Assembly (NCBI GenBank): GCA_900542155.1
Contig: UQMD01000008.1
Location: 1 to 64,000 of the forward strand
DNA from: an uncultured Collinsella sp.
GTDB taxonomy: Bacteria > Actinomycetota > Coriobacteriia > Coriobacteriales > Coriobacteriaceae
Length of the DNA: 64,000 nt
Direction of reading: 5' to 3'
This document shows, in pieces, positions 63,558 through 64,000 of the stretch. The notes under the pieces are model-generated. The model searched no databases and had not been told where the DNA came from. It saw nothing but the letters and a program-made list of their open reading frames with translations. Positions within the stretch are counted from its first letter, which is position 1; each line of letters opens with the position of its first letter. Both the position numbers and the translations under genes were made by a program.

Positions 63558-64000
63558 TTATGCCTCCTGTGCGGCCTCATTGCCCAGCTTCTGCAGCAGC
63601 GCAACCTCGGCGGCGGGATCTTCGGACTTAAATACGGCGGAGCCAGCTACGAGCACGTTGGCGCCGGCCTTGACGACCTCGGCGATGTTCTTGGAAGAGA
63701 TACCGCCATCGACCTCGATCAGGGGCGACACGCCGTGGCGCTCGCACATGGCCGTAAGCTCGTGCAGTTTGGCGATGGTACCAGGGATAAAGCTTTGCCC
63801 GCCAAAGCCAGGGTTCACGCTCATGAGCAGCACCATATCGACAACGTCGATGATGCTCTCGAGTACGCACACGGGGGTAGCGGGGTTGAGCACCACGCCG
63901 GCCTTGACACCGCGCTGCTGCAGATGGGTAAGCGTGCGGTGCAGATGCGTGGAAGCCTCGTAGTGCACGGTGATCATGTCGGCACCGGCATCGGCGTACC
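63558..64000 (-). CDS. rpe: Ribulose-phosphate 3-epimerase, N-terminus beyond the window
   Basis: The enzyme interconverts ribulose- and xylulose-5-phosphate. The visible 147 residues have the family signature SVNPGFGGQSFIP and the ligand loops IEVDGGIS and LVAGSAVFKS of the (beta/alpha)8 barrel. The frame remains open to the right edge (YADAGADMITVH), and the start lies outside. It heads the minus-strand block. Confidence 0.93.
   Translation of the reverse strand, partial: YADAGADMITVHYEASTHLHRTLTHLQQRGVKAGVVLNPATPVCVLESIIDVVDMVLLMSVNPGFGGQSFIPGTIAKLHELTAMCERHGVSPLIEVDGGISSKNIAEVVKAGANVLVAGSAVFKSEDPAAEVALLQKLGNEAAQEA

Overview
The window looks like a chromosomal segment of a Coriobacteriia actinobacterium, most likely Collinsella. 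This rests on gene content and order and on its GC-rich codon use; no rRNA is present to confirm it. Features that fit are a GarA-like FHA gene beside an FtsR-like MerR gene, recA-recX-rny-spoVS-miaB-miaA synteny in a Gram-positive style, CGAAC-N4-GTTCG SOS boxes, and several intergenic palindrome families.

Layout. 1-5.0 kb holds a sugar-amine module on the minus strand (two SIS-domain genes and two GntR/UTRA regulators) and a LacI regulator. murB, an NlpC/P60-CHAP wall hydrolase and galE follow. 8.9-21.3 kb is a storage and alpha-glucan region: malQ and glgP on the plus strand, an ABC sugar importer (solute-binding lipoprotein, two permeases, MsmX-type ATPase) on the minus strand, a TreR-like repressor, and a divergent gene that fuses a PTS EIICB permease to a HAD phosphatase. 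A palindrome with a GTTTAAAC core recurs in front of malQ, the ABC operon, the repressor and the PTS gene, which suggests one regulon.

21.4-24.6 kb holds a polyprenyl synthase, a peptidoglycan-binding protein and tRNA-Gln. About 1 kb of intergenic repeats follows: tRNA fragments, a MITE-like element, and a hairpin repeat also found at 6.1 kb. 24.7-45.7 kb is a dense housekeeping block: rnj-ftsK-rodZ-like-yajQ-rimO-pgsA-cinA, recA-recX, rny-GHKL ATPase-spoVS, miaB-miaA-hflX, then lexA diverging from a LysM gene, and nrdR and dut. recA and the LysM gene have SOS boxes placed exactly between their -35 and -10 elements. 45.7-54.1 kb has two related palindromic elements, a diacylglycerol-glycosyltransferase-like gene, trxB, a DUF1836 regulator, degV, a second NlpC/P60 hydrolase, apt, an ftsR-like MerR gene, a GarA-like FHA gene and a second pgsA paralog.

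54.5-58.9 kb is a very GC-rich lantibiotic-immunity remnant (LanF, LanE, truncated LanG, truncated histidine kinase) broken by an IS3-family element without a target duplication, so DNA was probably lost there. The right end holds tRNA-Pro and a minus-strand block: rpe (partial), a cysteine desulfurase, a Nif3-like gene, a zinc-ribbon coiled-coil protein and coaBC.

The most unusual items are the PTS-HAD fusion with its shared operator, the GHKL ATPase between RNase Y and SpoVS, the SOS-controlled LysM protein, and several repeat families with conserved pairing.
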